Below, piece by piece: positions 26,474 to 35,106 of a DNA stretch of 62,719 bases. Each line of letters opens with the position of its first letter. Position 1 is the first letter of the stretch. The translations under genes were made by a program, and so were the position numbers. The notes below the pieces were generated by a model, which ran no database searches, was not told the origin of the DNA, and saw only the letters and a program-made list of their open reading frames with translations. The DNA comes from Actinomadura darangshiensis (GTDB lineage Bacteria > Actinomycetota > Actinomycetes > Streptosporangiales > Streptosporangiaceae), in the NCBI RefSeq assembly GCF_004349235.1, contig NZ_SMKY01000017.1:1-62719 (forward strand), read 5' to 3'.

Positions 26474-27451
26474 ATGACAGCGGGCGTCGCCGACGTCGGC
26501 AGCCGAACCCCGCAGCCGGACATCTCGGGCACCGTCCCGTTGCCCGAGCGCATCGCGGTCGTGGTGTTCGTGGTCGGGCCGATCATCGGCCTGCTGAGCA
26601 CCGTCCCCATCCTGTGGGGCTGGGGGATCGGCTGGAGCGACGTGGCCATCTTCGCGTTCCTGTATCCGCTCAACGCGATCGGCATCACGGTCGGCTACCA
26701 CCGGCACTTCACGCACGGCGGCTTCAAGGCCAAGCGCTGGCTGCGGATCGCGCTCGCGATCCTCGGCGGCCAGGCGATGCACGGCTCGGTGATCCGCTGG
26801 GTCGCCGACCACCGCCGCCACCACAAGTACGCCGACCAGGAGGGCGACCCGCACTCGCCGTGGGCGTACGGGCCCGGCGTGTGGGGGCTCACCAAGGGCC
26901 TCTACCACGCGCACATGGGCTGGCTGTTCAGCAAGGACCGCACGTCCCGCAGCAAGTACGCGCCCGACCTGCTCAAGGACTCCGACATCCGGTTCCTGTC
27001 GCTCGACCCGGTCTACGCCGTGATCGTCGTCTCGACGTTCCTCGTCCCGATGGGGCTCGGCGCCCTGCTGACCTTCTCGTGGCACGGCGCCGTCACCGCG
27101 CTGTTCTGGGCCGGGGTGATGCGCGTCTTCGTCGGCGACCACATCACGTTCTCGATCAACTCGATCTGCCACGTGTTCGGCAAGGAGGACTTCAGGACCC
27201 GCGACAAGGCCCGCAACGTGTGGTGGCTGGCGATCCCGTCGTTCGGCGAGTCCTGGCACAACCTGCACCACGCCGACCCGACCTGCGCGCGGCACGGCGT
27301 CCTCAAGGGCCAGCTCGACATCAGCGCCCGGGTCATCTGGGCCTTCGAGAAGCTCGGCTGGGTCTGGGACGTCCGATGGCCCGACCACGAGCGCCTCGCA
27401 GGCCGCCGTGTCTCCGGCAAGAGCGTCACCAGCACCGGAAGTGAGACATGA
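26474..27451 (+). CDS. acyl-CoA (delta-9 type) fatty acid desaturase
   Basis: 325-aa membrane di-iron desaturase. The three histidine boxes are complete: HRHFTH (76-81), HRRHH (113-117) and HNLHH (262-266). Four hydrophobic helices surround them. ATG 26474 follows AGGAG by 8 nt. It would insert a double bond into a long acyl chain, with electrons from an unseen ferredoxin or reductase. The stop overlaps the ligase start as ATGA, so the two proteins should be made together. Confidence 0.92.
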   Translation: MTAGVADVGSRTPQPDISGTVPLPERIAVVVFVVGPIIGLLSTVPILWGWGIGWSDVAIFAFLYPLNAIGITVGYHRHFTHGGFKAKRWLRIALAILGGQAMHGSVIRWVADHRRHHKYADQEGDPHSPWAYGPGVWGLTKGLYHAHMGWLFSKDRTSRSKYAPDLLKDSDIRFLSLDPVYAVIVVSTFLVPMGLGALLTFSWHGAVTALFWAGVMRVFVGDHITFSINSICHVFGKEDFRTRDKARNVWWLAIPSFGESWHNLHHADPTCARHGVLKGQLDISARVIWAFEKLGWVWDVRWPDHERLAGRRVSGKSVTSTGSET

Positions 27452-29238
27452 CCGACCTCCCCGCACTCGACCGGACCCCGCTGATCGAGCGGCTCGCCCG
27501 GTTCGCCAAGGACTTCCCCGGCGACCGCGCCTACACGTTCATGGACTACATGACGGATCCGGACGGCGTCGCCACCGACGTCACCTGGGGCGAGCTGGAC
27601 CGGCGCGCCCGCTCCGTCGCCGCCGCCATCCGCCGCGCGACCGGGCCCGGAAGCCGGGTGGCGCTGCTCGCCCCGCAGGACCTGCACTACGTCACCGGGT
27701 TCCTCGGTGCCATGTACGCGCGCGTCATCGGCGTCCCGCTGTTCTCCCCGGACCTGCCCGGCCACGGCGACCGGCTCCTCGCCGTCTACCAGGACGCCGA
27801 ACCCGACGTCGTCATCACCACGAGCGCGTCGCTGCCGCACGTGCGGTCGTTCCTCGCCGACAACTCCGTCCGCGAGCCCGCCGAGGTCATCGTCGCCGAC
27901 CAGGTGGACGGGACGCTCGACTGGACGCCGGAGCCGATCGACTCCGGCGACGTCGCCTACCTGCAGTACACGTCCGGCTCGACCCGCACCCCCGCCGGTG
28001 TGATCATCACGCACGGCAACTTCGCGACGAACGCCGAGCAGCTGTGGCGGACGTTCGAGGGCATCCCGCGCGAGTCGTCCGGCGTGAACTGGCTCCCGGT
28101 GTTCCACGACATGGGCCTGGTCACCACGGTCGCGCTGCCGCTGGTGTACGGGAACCCGGGCGTGATCATGGACCCGGTGGCGTTCATCATGCGGCCCGTC
28201 CGCTGGCTGGAGCTGCTCAGCGCGCAGAAGCACGCGTTCACCGGCGGGCCCAACTTCGCCTACGAATACCTCACCGCGCAGGTCACCGAGGAGGAGAAGG
28301 AGAAGCTCGACCTCAGCGGCGTGCAGGTCTTCATGAACGGCGCCGAGCCGATCAGGGAGAGCACGCTCAGCGGGTTCTACGAGGCGTTCAAGGACTGCGG
28401 GCTGCGGCCGGAGGCGCAGGTGTGCGCGTACGGCCTGGCCGAGGCGACCGTCTACGTGTCGGCGTCGTCCCGGTTCCGGGAGCCGACCCGGACCGCGTTC
28501 GACCACGAGGGGCTGCGCCGCGGCGTCGCCGAGCCGTGCGACGCCGGCGCGCCCGGCGCGATCCAGCTGATCGCCTGCGGGACGTCCTACGGCCAGCACG
28601 TCGTCATCGCCGACTCCGAAACCGGCGCCCGGCTCGCGGACGGCCAGGTCGGCGAGATCTGGGTGCACGGCCCGAACGTCGCCGCCGGCTACTGGGGGCG
28701 CCCTGAGGCCACCAAGGAAACGTTCGAGGCGGAGCTCAAAGGCTTTTCCGGGGGGTCTGGGGGGTCGTCCCCCCAGGAGGAACACGGCCCGGGCGATCTG
28801 CCGCGGCGTCCTTGGCTGCGCACCGGTGACCTCGGCGTCGTGCACGGCGGGGAGCTGTTCGTCACCGGCCGGATCAAGGACCTGGTCATCGTCGACGGCC
28901 GCAACCACTACCCGCAGGACATCGAGTTCACGGTGTCCGGCGCGCACAAGGCGATCCGCCGCGAGTACACCTGCGCCGTCTCCGTCGACACCGGCGACAC
29001 CGAGGGCCTCGTCGTGATCGCCGAGCGGAACCGGCGGGTGCCGATCGCGCTGCTCGACCTGGACGAGGTGGCGCAGGCGGTGCGGACGGCCGTGAACCAG
29101 CAGCACGACCTGCGCGTCCACGACTTCGTGCTGATCGAGCCCGGCGGCCTGCCGCGCACCAGCAGCGGCAAGATCGCCCGGTCCGCCTGCCGCCTCGCCT
29201 ACGTCGACGGCGGCCTCCCGGTCACCGAGCCGCGCTGA
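27448..29238 (+). CDS. fatty acyl-AMP ligase (FAAL)
   Basis: 596-aa adenylate-forming enzyme of the FAAL branch (FMDYMTDPDGVATDVTWGELDRRARSVAA, YTSGSTRTPAGV, NWLPVFHDMGL, FMNGAEPI, YGLAEATV, WLRTGDLG). FAALs activate fatty acids as adenylates and pass them to an acyl carrier protein or polyketide synthase rather than to CoA. No such partner is in the window. Residues of about 430-451 (KGFSGGSGGSSPQEEHGPGD) are encoded by a GC-rich palindrome inserted in frame between the hinge region and the C-terminal domain. Overlaps the desaturase gene by 4 bp. Confidence 0.9.
   Translation: MTDLPALDRTPLIERLARFAKDFPGDRAYTFMDYMTDPDGVATDVTWGELDRRARSVAAAIRRATGPGSRVALLAPQDLHYVTGFLGAMYARVIGVPLFSPDLPGHGDRLLAVYQDAEPDVVITTSASLPHVRSFLADNSVREPAEVIVADQVDGTLDWTPEPIDSGDVAYLQYTSGSTRTPAGVIITHGNFATNAEQLWRTFEGIPRESSGVNWLPVFHDMGLVTTVALPLVYGNPGVIMDPVAFIMRPVRWLELLSAQKHAFTGGPNFAYEYLTAQVTEEEKEKLDLSGVQVFMNGAEPIRESTLSGFYEAFKDCGLRPEAQVCAYGLAEATVYVSASSRFREPTRTAFDHEGLRRGVAEPCDAGAPGAIQLIACGTSYGQHVVIADSETGARLADGQVGEIWVHGPNVAAGYWGRPEATKETFEAELKGFSGGSGGSSPQEEHGPGDLPRRPWLRTGDLGVVHGGELFVTGRIKDLVIVDGRNHYPQDIEFTVSGAHKAIRREYTCAVSVDTGDTEGLVVIAERNRRVPIALLDLDEVAQAVRTAVNQQHDLRVHDFVLIEPGGLPRTSSGKIARSACRLAYVDGGLPVTEPR
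28745..28785. repeat. GC-rich palindromic insertion inside the FAAL gene
   Basis: The core CTGGGGGG-TCGT-CCCCCCAG (28757-28776) has perfect 8-bp arms and is preceded by TTTTCCGGGGGG. It keeps the reading frame and adds about 20 small or polar residues that other FAALs lack. Similar G-run/C-run hairpins lie near gene ends in actinomycete genomes, so it may be a dispersed repeat caught in a permissive loop. Confidence 0.55.
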
Positions 29239-29255
29239 GCCGGGCCGAGCTGAAT

Positions 29256-30515
29256 TCAGGGGCGCTCCCCGTCCGCGTCGTCGCGCAGCCAGACGGGGAG
29301 CAGCAGCATCAGCTCCAGCCGGATCGCCGGGTCCTCGATGTCGTAGTCGAAGATCTCGTGCAGCTGCGCGAGCCGGTACCGGACGGTCTGCGGGTGCACG
29401 CACAGCGCCTCGGCCGCGTCCGTGGCGTTGAAGCCGTGCTTGAGGCACTCCAGCAGCGTCATGGCGAGACGGGCGCCGCGGTGCGGGCCGAGTTCGGTGA
29501 GCGGTGCGAGCCGCCGCCGCGCCGCGGCCTCCGCCAGCGTCCAGCCCTCCTGCAGCAGCAGGTCCGGCACGTACCGGTCGGCGTGGACGAGGGTGCCGGA
29601 CCCGTTCCGCGCGAGCCGCCCGGCCGCCATCGAGTCGAGCGTCCGGTGCGCCCAGTGCAGCGAGATCCCGGCCTGGTCGGCCGGCACCGGCGGGCCGACC
29701 GCGCCCGTCCAGCCGCGGAGGGTGGCGGTCAGCCGGTCGGGCCCGCCGGGACGGTCCGGGTCGGGCATGACCAGGCACGGCCGTCCCCGGTCCAGGCCGC
29801 TCAGCAGGAACGGCGGCAGCCCCGCAGGCCCCTCGCCGCCGCTGCCGGGACGCGGGCTCAGCACGATCACCGCCAGCCGCTCGGGCAGCGCCCAGCCGGC
29901 GAGGTTCGCCTGCTCGACGACGATCTCCTTCGGCGCGGGCGGGTCCGACAGCAGCAGGCTCAGCAGCCGGCTGCGGCGCTGCTCCCGCTCGCCCGCCGCC
30001 TTCTCCCGCGCCCGCGCGTAGCCCTGCGCGGCGGCGGAGGCCAGCAGGTCAAGGTAGGCGAAGTTCACCTCGGTCAACGCGATCGCCAGCTCGCGGGGCT
30101 TGGCCAGCCGCTCGGCCTCCCGCGACAGGTACCGCCAGGCCGTCCGGGACGCGACCCGCAGCGCGTTCTGCAGGTGCTCCAGGCTGCGCCCCTCCATCGC
30201 CTCGCCGTAGCCGATGTCGAAGAAGACCTGGTGGACCTCCTGCCAGGGCAGGTCGGGGTCGGCGATCATCTGCACGAAATGGCCCATTCCCTGCGCCACC
30301 GCGCCCCGCATCACCTCGATGTAGACGGGGTCGTCCGGCCGGGCGTACTCCGGGACGTGCCGAAGCACGCCGTCCACCATGGAGTCCACCAGGGCCGGGA
30401 GATGGGGGCGTATCCATTGCGCTTCTTCTCTGGGTACGTCGCGCCAAGGTTCCCCTGACAGGTCGTCGGTCGCGGCGGACCTCTCGTGCAGCTCCGTCAA
30501 AAGTGTCACCTCCAT
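29256..30515 (-). CDS. PucR/CdaR-type transcriptional regulator
   Basis: 419 aa. A helical N-terminal sensor region (about 20-180) leads to a degenerate GGDEF-like middle and a C-terminal HTH_30 motif (FNATDAAEALCVHPQTVRYRLAQLHEIF, about 365-395). It converges with the FAAL operon with 17 bp between stops and is a likely regulator of it. The ATG at 30515 has no ribosome site; GGAGGTG within the first codons sits 6 nt before an in-frame TTG at 30500, which may be the true start. Confidence 0.85.
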   Translation of the reverse strand: MEVTLLTELHERSAATDDLSGEPWRDVPREEAQWIRPHLPALVDSMVDGVLRHVPEYARPDDPVYIEVMRGAVAQGMGHFVQMIADPDLPWQEVHQVFFDIGYGEAMEGRSLEHLQNALRVASRTAWRYLSREAERLAKPRELAIALTEVNFAYLDLLASAAAQGYARAREKAAGEREQRRSRLLSLLLSDPPAPKEIVVEQANLAGWALPERLAVIVLSPRPGSGGEGPAGLPPFLLSGLDRGRPCLVMPDPDRPGGPDRLTATLRGWTGAVGPPVPADQAGISLHWAHRTLDSMAAGRLARNGSGTLVHADRYVPDLLLQEGWTLAEAAARRRLAPLTELGPHRGARLAMTLLECLKHGFNATDAAEALCVHPQTVRYRLAQLHEIFDYDIEDPAIRLELMLLLPVWLRDDADGERP

Positions 30516-30598
30516 GAGCGGACACCCCGGGCCGCCAGGCTAAGTAGCGCACGTCACACAAGACACTCACATTAATGACAAGACCGCCTGATTCCTTG

Positions 30599-31438
30599 TC
30601 ATGCCCCGAACGTCAGCAGTACGACGGCCACGCCCGCACCGCCGAGCCCGGCCGCTTGCGGCCAAGACAGCCGCTCGCGCAGCGCCGTGACGCCCAGCAG
30701 GACCGGTACGACCGGGTACAGCGACGACAGGACGACCGCGATCACGGTGAGCTGCTCGCGGGTCGCGAGGAGGTAGAAGACGAGGGCCGCCGCGGCGAGC
30801 CCGCCGTTCGCCGCCGACCAGAAACTCATCGCCGGGGACGGGAAACGCCGCTCGGACGGCCACATCATGGGCGCGACCGCGAGGACGGCCGCGACCCGCC
30901 CGGCCGCGACGGGCCAGGCCCCCGAGTCGTCGCCCGCCTGTGCCAGCGCGAGGTACTGGACGCCGATCCCGCCGCTGGCGACGAGCCCGTTGACGAGCGC
31001 CGCCCGCACCCGGCCCTGGTCGTCCGAACGCGACCGGGACACCAGCCAGAGCGCGGGCAGCACGACCGCGATCCCGGCCCAGGCCACCGGTGAAGGACGA
31101 TCGCCGAGGAAGGCGACGCCGACGAGGACGGGCAGCGCGACCCCGCCGACCGCGCTGACCGGGACGACGACGCTCAGGTTCCCCTTGCTGATGCCCCGGT
31201 AGAGGAACACCATCGCCAGGCCCGTGCCGACCCCGGACAGCGCGCCCCAGCCGAGGTCGGCGGCGGCGATGCCGGTCGCGGGCATGAACAGCGCGGCGGC
31301 GACCGCGCACACGAGCCCGCCGGCCTGGCCGAGGAGGGCGACCGCGGCGAAGTCGGCCCGCCGCGACAGCAGGCCGCCCCAGACGTCGGCGACGCCGTAG
31401 AGCAGCGCCGAAGCCAGTGCCGGCAGTGCGCCCGTCAC
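30599..31438 (-). CDS. EamA/DMT-family transporter
   Basis: 279 aa with ten hydrophobic helices in two EamA repeats; LYRGISKGNLSVVVPVSAVGGVALPVLVG ends the first, and SSLYPVVPVLLGVTALRERLSWPQAAG is the second repeat's signature. Probably exports an amino acid-like or toxic metabolite. The GTG start at 31438 overlaps the marR stop as GTGA, so expression is coupled to the regulator. Confidence 0.85.
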   Translation of the reverse strand: MTGALPALASALLYGVADVWGGLLSRRADFAAVALLGQAGGLVCAVAAALFMPATGIAAADLGWGALSGVGTGLAMVFLYRGISKGNLSVVVPVSAVGGVALPVLVGVAFLGDRPSPVAWAGIAVVLPALWLVSRSRSDDQGRVRAALVNGLVASGGIGVQYLALAQAGDDSGAWPVAAGRVAAVLAVAPMMWPSERRFPSPAMSFWSAANGGLAAAALVFYLLATREQLTVIAVVLSSLYPVVPVLLGVTALRERLSWPQAAGLGGAGVAVVLLTFGA

Positions 31439-31953
31439 ACGCCTCCCGCGTCTCGTTCGGCCTGGCCCACCGGGCAGACGGCGCCCGCTGTGCAGCATCG
31501 CCGGTCGCAGAGCCGGCACATCACCTCGGAGTCGCCGATCGCGTCGTAGAGGCGGGTCAGGAGCTTGGCGAGCAGGCCGGTGAGGGCCTCGCGCTCGGCC
31601 TCGTCCAGGACGGTCAGCACCCCGGCAAGCGGCGCGTCTCGGGCGGCCAGCATTCCGCGTACCGCTTCGGCGCCCTTCCCGGTCAGCCGCACGTGGACGA
31701 CCCGTCCTGCGCCGCGGTGGCGCTCCACGAGCCCGGCGGCTTGGAGCCCGTCGACCATGCGCGCGGCGGCGGACTGCGTCAGCCCGACCCGCCGCCCCAG
31801 TTCGGTGACGCCGAGATCGGGCGCGTCCGACAGGACGATCAGCGCCGCCGCTCCGCTCGCGCTCACCTGTCCCGCGTCCGTGGCCCCGGCCAGGACGAGG
31901 TCGGTCACCGCCAGCGAGGCGGCGCCCAGCAGGTTCGCCAATCGTTCATGCAT
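31435..31953 (-). CDS. MarR-family regulator with C-terminal cysteine cluster
   Basis: 172 aa. Residues 1-140 are a MarR winged helix (ASGAAALIVLSDAPDLGVTELGRRVGLTQSAAARMVDGLQAAGLVERHR...VHVRLTGKG). The tail is unusual: Cys146, Cys149, Cys153, Cys154 and Cys160 in CRLCDRRCCTAGAVC. Such a cluster could bind a metal or act as a thiol switch; that role is inference. It heads a two-gene unit with a DMT exporter. A perfect palindrome overlaps its own start codon, so autorepression is likely. Confidence 0.87.
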   Translation of the reverse strand: MHERLANLLGAASLAVTDLVLAGATDAGQVSASGAAALIVLSDAPDLGVTELGRRVGLTQSAAARMVDGLQAAGLVERHRGAGRVVHVRLTGKGAEAVRGMLAARDAPLAGVLTVLDEAEREALTGLLAKLLTRLYDAIGDSEVMCRLCDRRCCTAGAVCPVGQAERDAGGV

Positions 31954-31968
31954 GACTCATGCATTATA
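31948..31968 (-). promoter_or_regulatory. leaderless marR promoter with overlapping palindromic operator
   Basis: On the minus strand a consensus TATAAT (31968-31963) is followed by ATGCATGA-G-TCATGCAT (31964-31948), a 17-bp palindrome with 8-bp arms. The palindrome covers the expected start point and the marR ATG at 31953. Transcription should begin only a few bases before the ATG, giving a nearly leaderless mRNA that the MarR dimer can block. Confidence 0.7.
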
Positions 31969-32023
31969 GGGGATTCGTTTGCGTACGGCTCTGGCGGGTA
32001 GCGCAGCGCTCGGAGGTCGCCTG

Positions 32024-33343
32024 ATGGATCGTGAAGCCGTGCCCGTCACAGGCGTGGACGGGCGGCGACGGATCGCCCGCACGGACGTCCTGCTCGCCGA
32101 TCCGCGGCTCGCCGGGGCGGCCGGACGGCTCGGGCGCGGCGTGGTCAAGGCCGCGGTCGTCGCGGCCCAGCGCCGGGCCAGGAACGGCGAGATCCCGCCG
32201 GACGCCGTGGCGGACGCAGCGGTGAGTTCGCTGCCGGTGACCGCCGCCGGGCTCCGTCCCGTGCTCAACGCGACCGGCGTCCTCCTGCACACCAACCTCG
32301 GCCGGGCGCCGCTGTCGGAGGCGGCCCGGGAGGCCGTGGCCGTGGCGTCCGGCGCCACCGACGTGGAACTCGACCTGGAGACGGGGCGGCGGGCGAAGCG
32401 GGGCCGGTCCGCGCTGGCCGCGCTGCTGGAGCGGGTGCCGCAGGCGGAGGCCGCGCACGTCGTCAACAACGGCGCGGCGGCGCTCGTACTCGCCGCGACC
32501 ACGCTCGCCCCCGGCAGGGAGATCGTCATCAGCCGCGGCGAGATGGTGGAGATCGGCGACGGCTTCCGCATCCCCGAACTGCTCGCCGCGACGGGCGCCC
32601 GGCTGCGCGAGGTCGGCACGACGAACCGGACCACGCCCGACGACTACGCCGCGGCGATCGGCGACGAGACCGGCTTCATCCTCAAGGTGCATCCGTCGAA
32701 CTTCCGCATGACCGGCTTCACGCGGGGCGCCGGCGTCGCCGAGCTCGCCGGGCTCGGGGTACCGGTCGTCGCCGACACCGGCTCCGGGCTCCTCGCCCCC
32801 GAACCACTGCTGCCCGACGAGCCCGACGCCGCGTCCATGCTGAAGGCGGGCGCGCATCTGGTCACCGCCAGCGGCGACAAGCTCCTCGGCGGGCCGCAGT
32901 GCGGTCTCGTCCTCGGACGTGAAGACTTGGTGCGGCGGCTGGCGCGGCACCCGCTGGCCCGGGCGCTGCGCGTCGACAAGATGACGCTCGCCGCGCTGGA
33001 GGCCACCGTCCGCGGGCCGCGCACTCCGACGGAACTGGCCTTGCACGCCGATGCCGCGGCGCTGCGGGAGCGGGCCGGGCGGCTCGCCGCCCGCCTGCGG
33101 GACGAGGGGGTGGACGCGATGGCCGTGGACAGCGAGGCGGCGGTCGGGGGCGGCGGCGCACCGGGCGTCGTCCTGCCGAGCGCGGCCGTGTCGGTGCCCG
33201 AGCCGTACGCGGCTCGGCTGCGGCAGGGCGACCCGGCGGTCATGGGACGGGTCGAGGACGGCCGCTGCCTGCTCGACCTGCGCTCGGTGCCGCCCGGCCA
33301 GGACGAGGCACTGGCCGGGGCCGTCCGGGCGGCGGCGCGATGA
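32024..33343 (+). CDS. selA: L-seryl-tRNA(Sec) selenium transferase
   Basis: PLP enzyme that converts seryl-tRNA(Sec) to selenocysteinyl-tRNA(Sec) using selenophosphate. 439 aa with LNATGVLLHTNLGRAPLSE, the ELDLETGRRAKRG segment, VVNNGAAALVL, and the PLP lysine in TASGDKLLGGPQ (about Lys286). ATG 32024 lies 7 nt after GGAGG. The stop overlaps selB as ATGA, so selA, selB and selD form one translationally coupled operon next to a selenoprotein gene. Confidence 0.95.
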   Translation: MDREAVPVTGVDGRRRIARTDVLLADPRLAGAAGRLGRGVVKAAVVAAQRRARNGEIPPDAVADAAVSSLPVTAAGLRPVLNATGVLLHTNLGRAPLSEAAREAVAVASGATDVELDLETGRRAKRGRSALAALLERVPQAEAAHVVNNGAAALVLAATTLAPGREIVISRGEMVEIGDGFRIPELLAATGARLREVGTTNRTTPDDYAAAIGDETGFILKVHPSNFRMTGFTRGAGVAELAGLGVPVVADTGSGLLAPEPLLPDEPDAASMLKAGAHLVTASGDKLLGGPQCGLVLGREDLVRRLARHPLARALRVDKMTLAALEATVRGPRTPTELALHADAAALRERAGRLAARLRDEGVDAMAVDSEAAVGGGGAPGVVLPSAAVSVPEPYAARLRQGDPAVMGRVEDGRCLLDLRSVPPGQDEALAGAVRAAAR

Positions 33344-35106
33344 TGCACGTCGTCGCGACCGCCGGCCATGTGGACCACGGCAAGTCCACGCTCGTCCGCG
33401 CGCTCACCGGCATGGAGCCCGACCTGCTGGAGGAGGAGCGGCGCCGCGGCCTGACCATCGAGCTGGGCTTCGCTTGGACGACCCTGCCCCGCGGCGGCGA
33501 CCTCGCCTTCGTGGACGTCCCCGGGCACGAGCGTCTCGTCACCACGATGCTGGCGGGCGTCGGCCCCGTCCCGGCCGTCATGTTCGTCGTGGCCGCCGAC
33601 CAGGGCTGGCAGCGGCAGTCCGAGGAGCATCTGGCGGTCCTGGACGCGCTCGGCGTCCGGCACGGCCTCCTCGTCGTCACGCGCCGCGACCTCACCGACG
33701 AAGCAACGGCCGGCCAGGTCCGGGGCGAGGCGCTCGCCCACATCGCGGCCACCTCGCTCGGCGAGGTCGAATCCGTCATGGTCAGCGGTGCCACCGGCGA
33801 CGGCCTGGACGAGCTGCGCACGGCTCTGGAACGGCTCGCCGGTTCGCTTCCAGGCCCTGACGGAGACGCCGACGTCCGGCTCTGGATCGACCGCGTCTTC
33901 ACCATCCGGGGCAGGGGCACGGTCGTGACGGGCACGCTCGGCGCCGGGACGATCAGCGTCGGCGACCGCCTCACCGCCGGCGGCGACCCGCTCCGCGTGC
34001 GCGGCCTGCAAAGCCTCAAGCAGGACCACGAACAGGTCGGCGCCGTCGCCCGTGTCGCCGTCAACCTGCACGGGGACACCGGGGACATGGGTCGCGGCGA
34101 CGCCCTGCTCACCCCGGGGCGCTGGCTCGGCGCCGACGTCATCGACGTCCGGCTGCGCGGCGACCCGGCGCAGGACCTGCCGCGCGAGCTGACGCTTCAT
34201 GTCGGGTCGGCCTCGGTGCCCGTCCACGTCCGCCCGCTGGGCGAGGACACGGCTCGGCTGTCGCTGCGGCGCCCGCTGCCGCTGCGCGTCGGCGACACCG
34301 CCCTGCTGCGCGATTCCGGGCGCCACCGCGTCCCGGCCGGAGTCACGGTTCTGGACGTCCGCCCCGAGCCCTTCGCACGGCGCGGAGCGGCGGCGGCCCG
34401 CGCCCGAGTGCTGGCCTCGATGACCGGGAACCCGGACGGCGCGGACGAGCTCCGCCGCCGCGGCCTGATCACGCGGACGGACCTGGTCGCGATGGGTGTG
34501 CCGGCCCCGTCCGAACCGGTCGCGGGGGACTGGCTCGCCGACCCCGCCCACTGGGACGACCTGCGCGAGCGCCTCAAAGCGGCCGTCGACGAGCACGCCG
34601 CCGGGCACCCGGCCGACCCCGGGCTGCCCGCCGACGCCGCCCGCCGCGCCCTCGGCCTCCCCGACCGCGCGCTCGTCGAGGCGCTCGCCGGCGGTCTGAC
34701 GCAGCGCGACGGCAGGATCTACGGGCGGACGACCGCGCCCGAACTGCCCGCGCCCGTCCGGAAGGCCGTCGACGCGGTCTGCGGCGACCTGAACGCGGCC
34801 CCGTTCCAGGCGCCGGACGCGGGCCGGCTCGCCGAGCTGGGCCTCACCCCGAAGATGCTCGCCGTCGCCGCCGCGACCGGAGCGCTCCTCAAGGTCGGTG
34901 ACGGCATCGTCCTGCTGCCCGGCGACGACGCCCGCGCCGCCGCGCTGCTCGCGAAGCTCGGCGGCCCGTTCACGCTGAGCGAGGCGCGCCGCGCGCTCGG
35001 CACCACCCGCCGCGTCGCCGTCCCCCTCCTGGAGCACCTGGACGAGAAGGGCTACACGGTCCGGATCGACGAGCTCCGCCGCCGCTGCATCGAAAGGTCG
35101 CCATGA
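33340..35106 (+). CDS. selB: selenocysteine-specific elongation factor
   Basis: GTPase that delivers Sec-tRNA to UGA codons marked by a SECIS hairpin. 588 aa: G1 AGHVDHGKST, G3 DVPGHE, then two beta-barrel domains (RVFTIRGRGTVVTGTL begins domain II) and C-terminal winged helices (about 380-588) expected to bind the SECIS RNA. The switch region RRRGLTIELGFAW is typical. G4 reads TRRD rather than NKxD, a known SelB variation. ATG at 33340 or 33343. Coupled to selA and selD by ATGA overlaps. Confidence 0.95.
   Translation: MMHVVATAGHVDHGKSTLVRALTGMEPDLLEEERRRGLTIELGFAWTTLPRGGDLAFVDVPGHERLVTTMLAGVGPVPAVMFVVAADQGWQRQSEEHLAVLDALGVRHGLLVVTRRDLTDEATAGQVRGEALAHIAATSLGEVESVMVSGATGDGLDELRTALERLAGSLPGPDGDADVRLWIDRVFTIRGRGTVVTGTLGAGTISVGDRLTAGGDPLRVRGLQSLKQDHEQVGAVARVAVNLHGDTGDMGRGDALLTPGRWLGADVIDVRLRGDPAQDLPRELTLHVGSASVPVHVRPLGEDTARLSLRRPLPLRVGDTALLRDSGRHRVPAGVTVLDVRPEPFARRGAAAARARVLASMTGNPDGADELRRRGLITRTDLVAMGVPAPSEPVAGDWLADPAHWDDLRERLKAAVDEHAAGHPADPGLPADAARRALGLPDRALVEALAGGLTQRDGRIYGRTTAPELPAPVRKAVDAVCGDLNAAPFQAPDAGRLAELGLTPKMLAVAAATGALLKVGDGIVLLPGDDARAAALLAKLGGPFTLSEARRALGTTRRVAVPLLEHLDEKGYTVRIDELRRRCIERSP

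Noticed and set aside
28741..28800. Frameshift in the FAAL gene
   Set aside because: The palindromic insert keeps the frame and the RTGDLG motif resumes directly after it.
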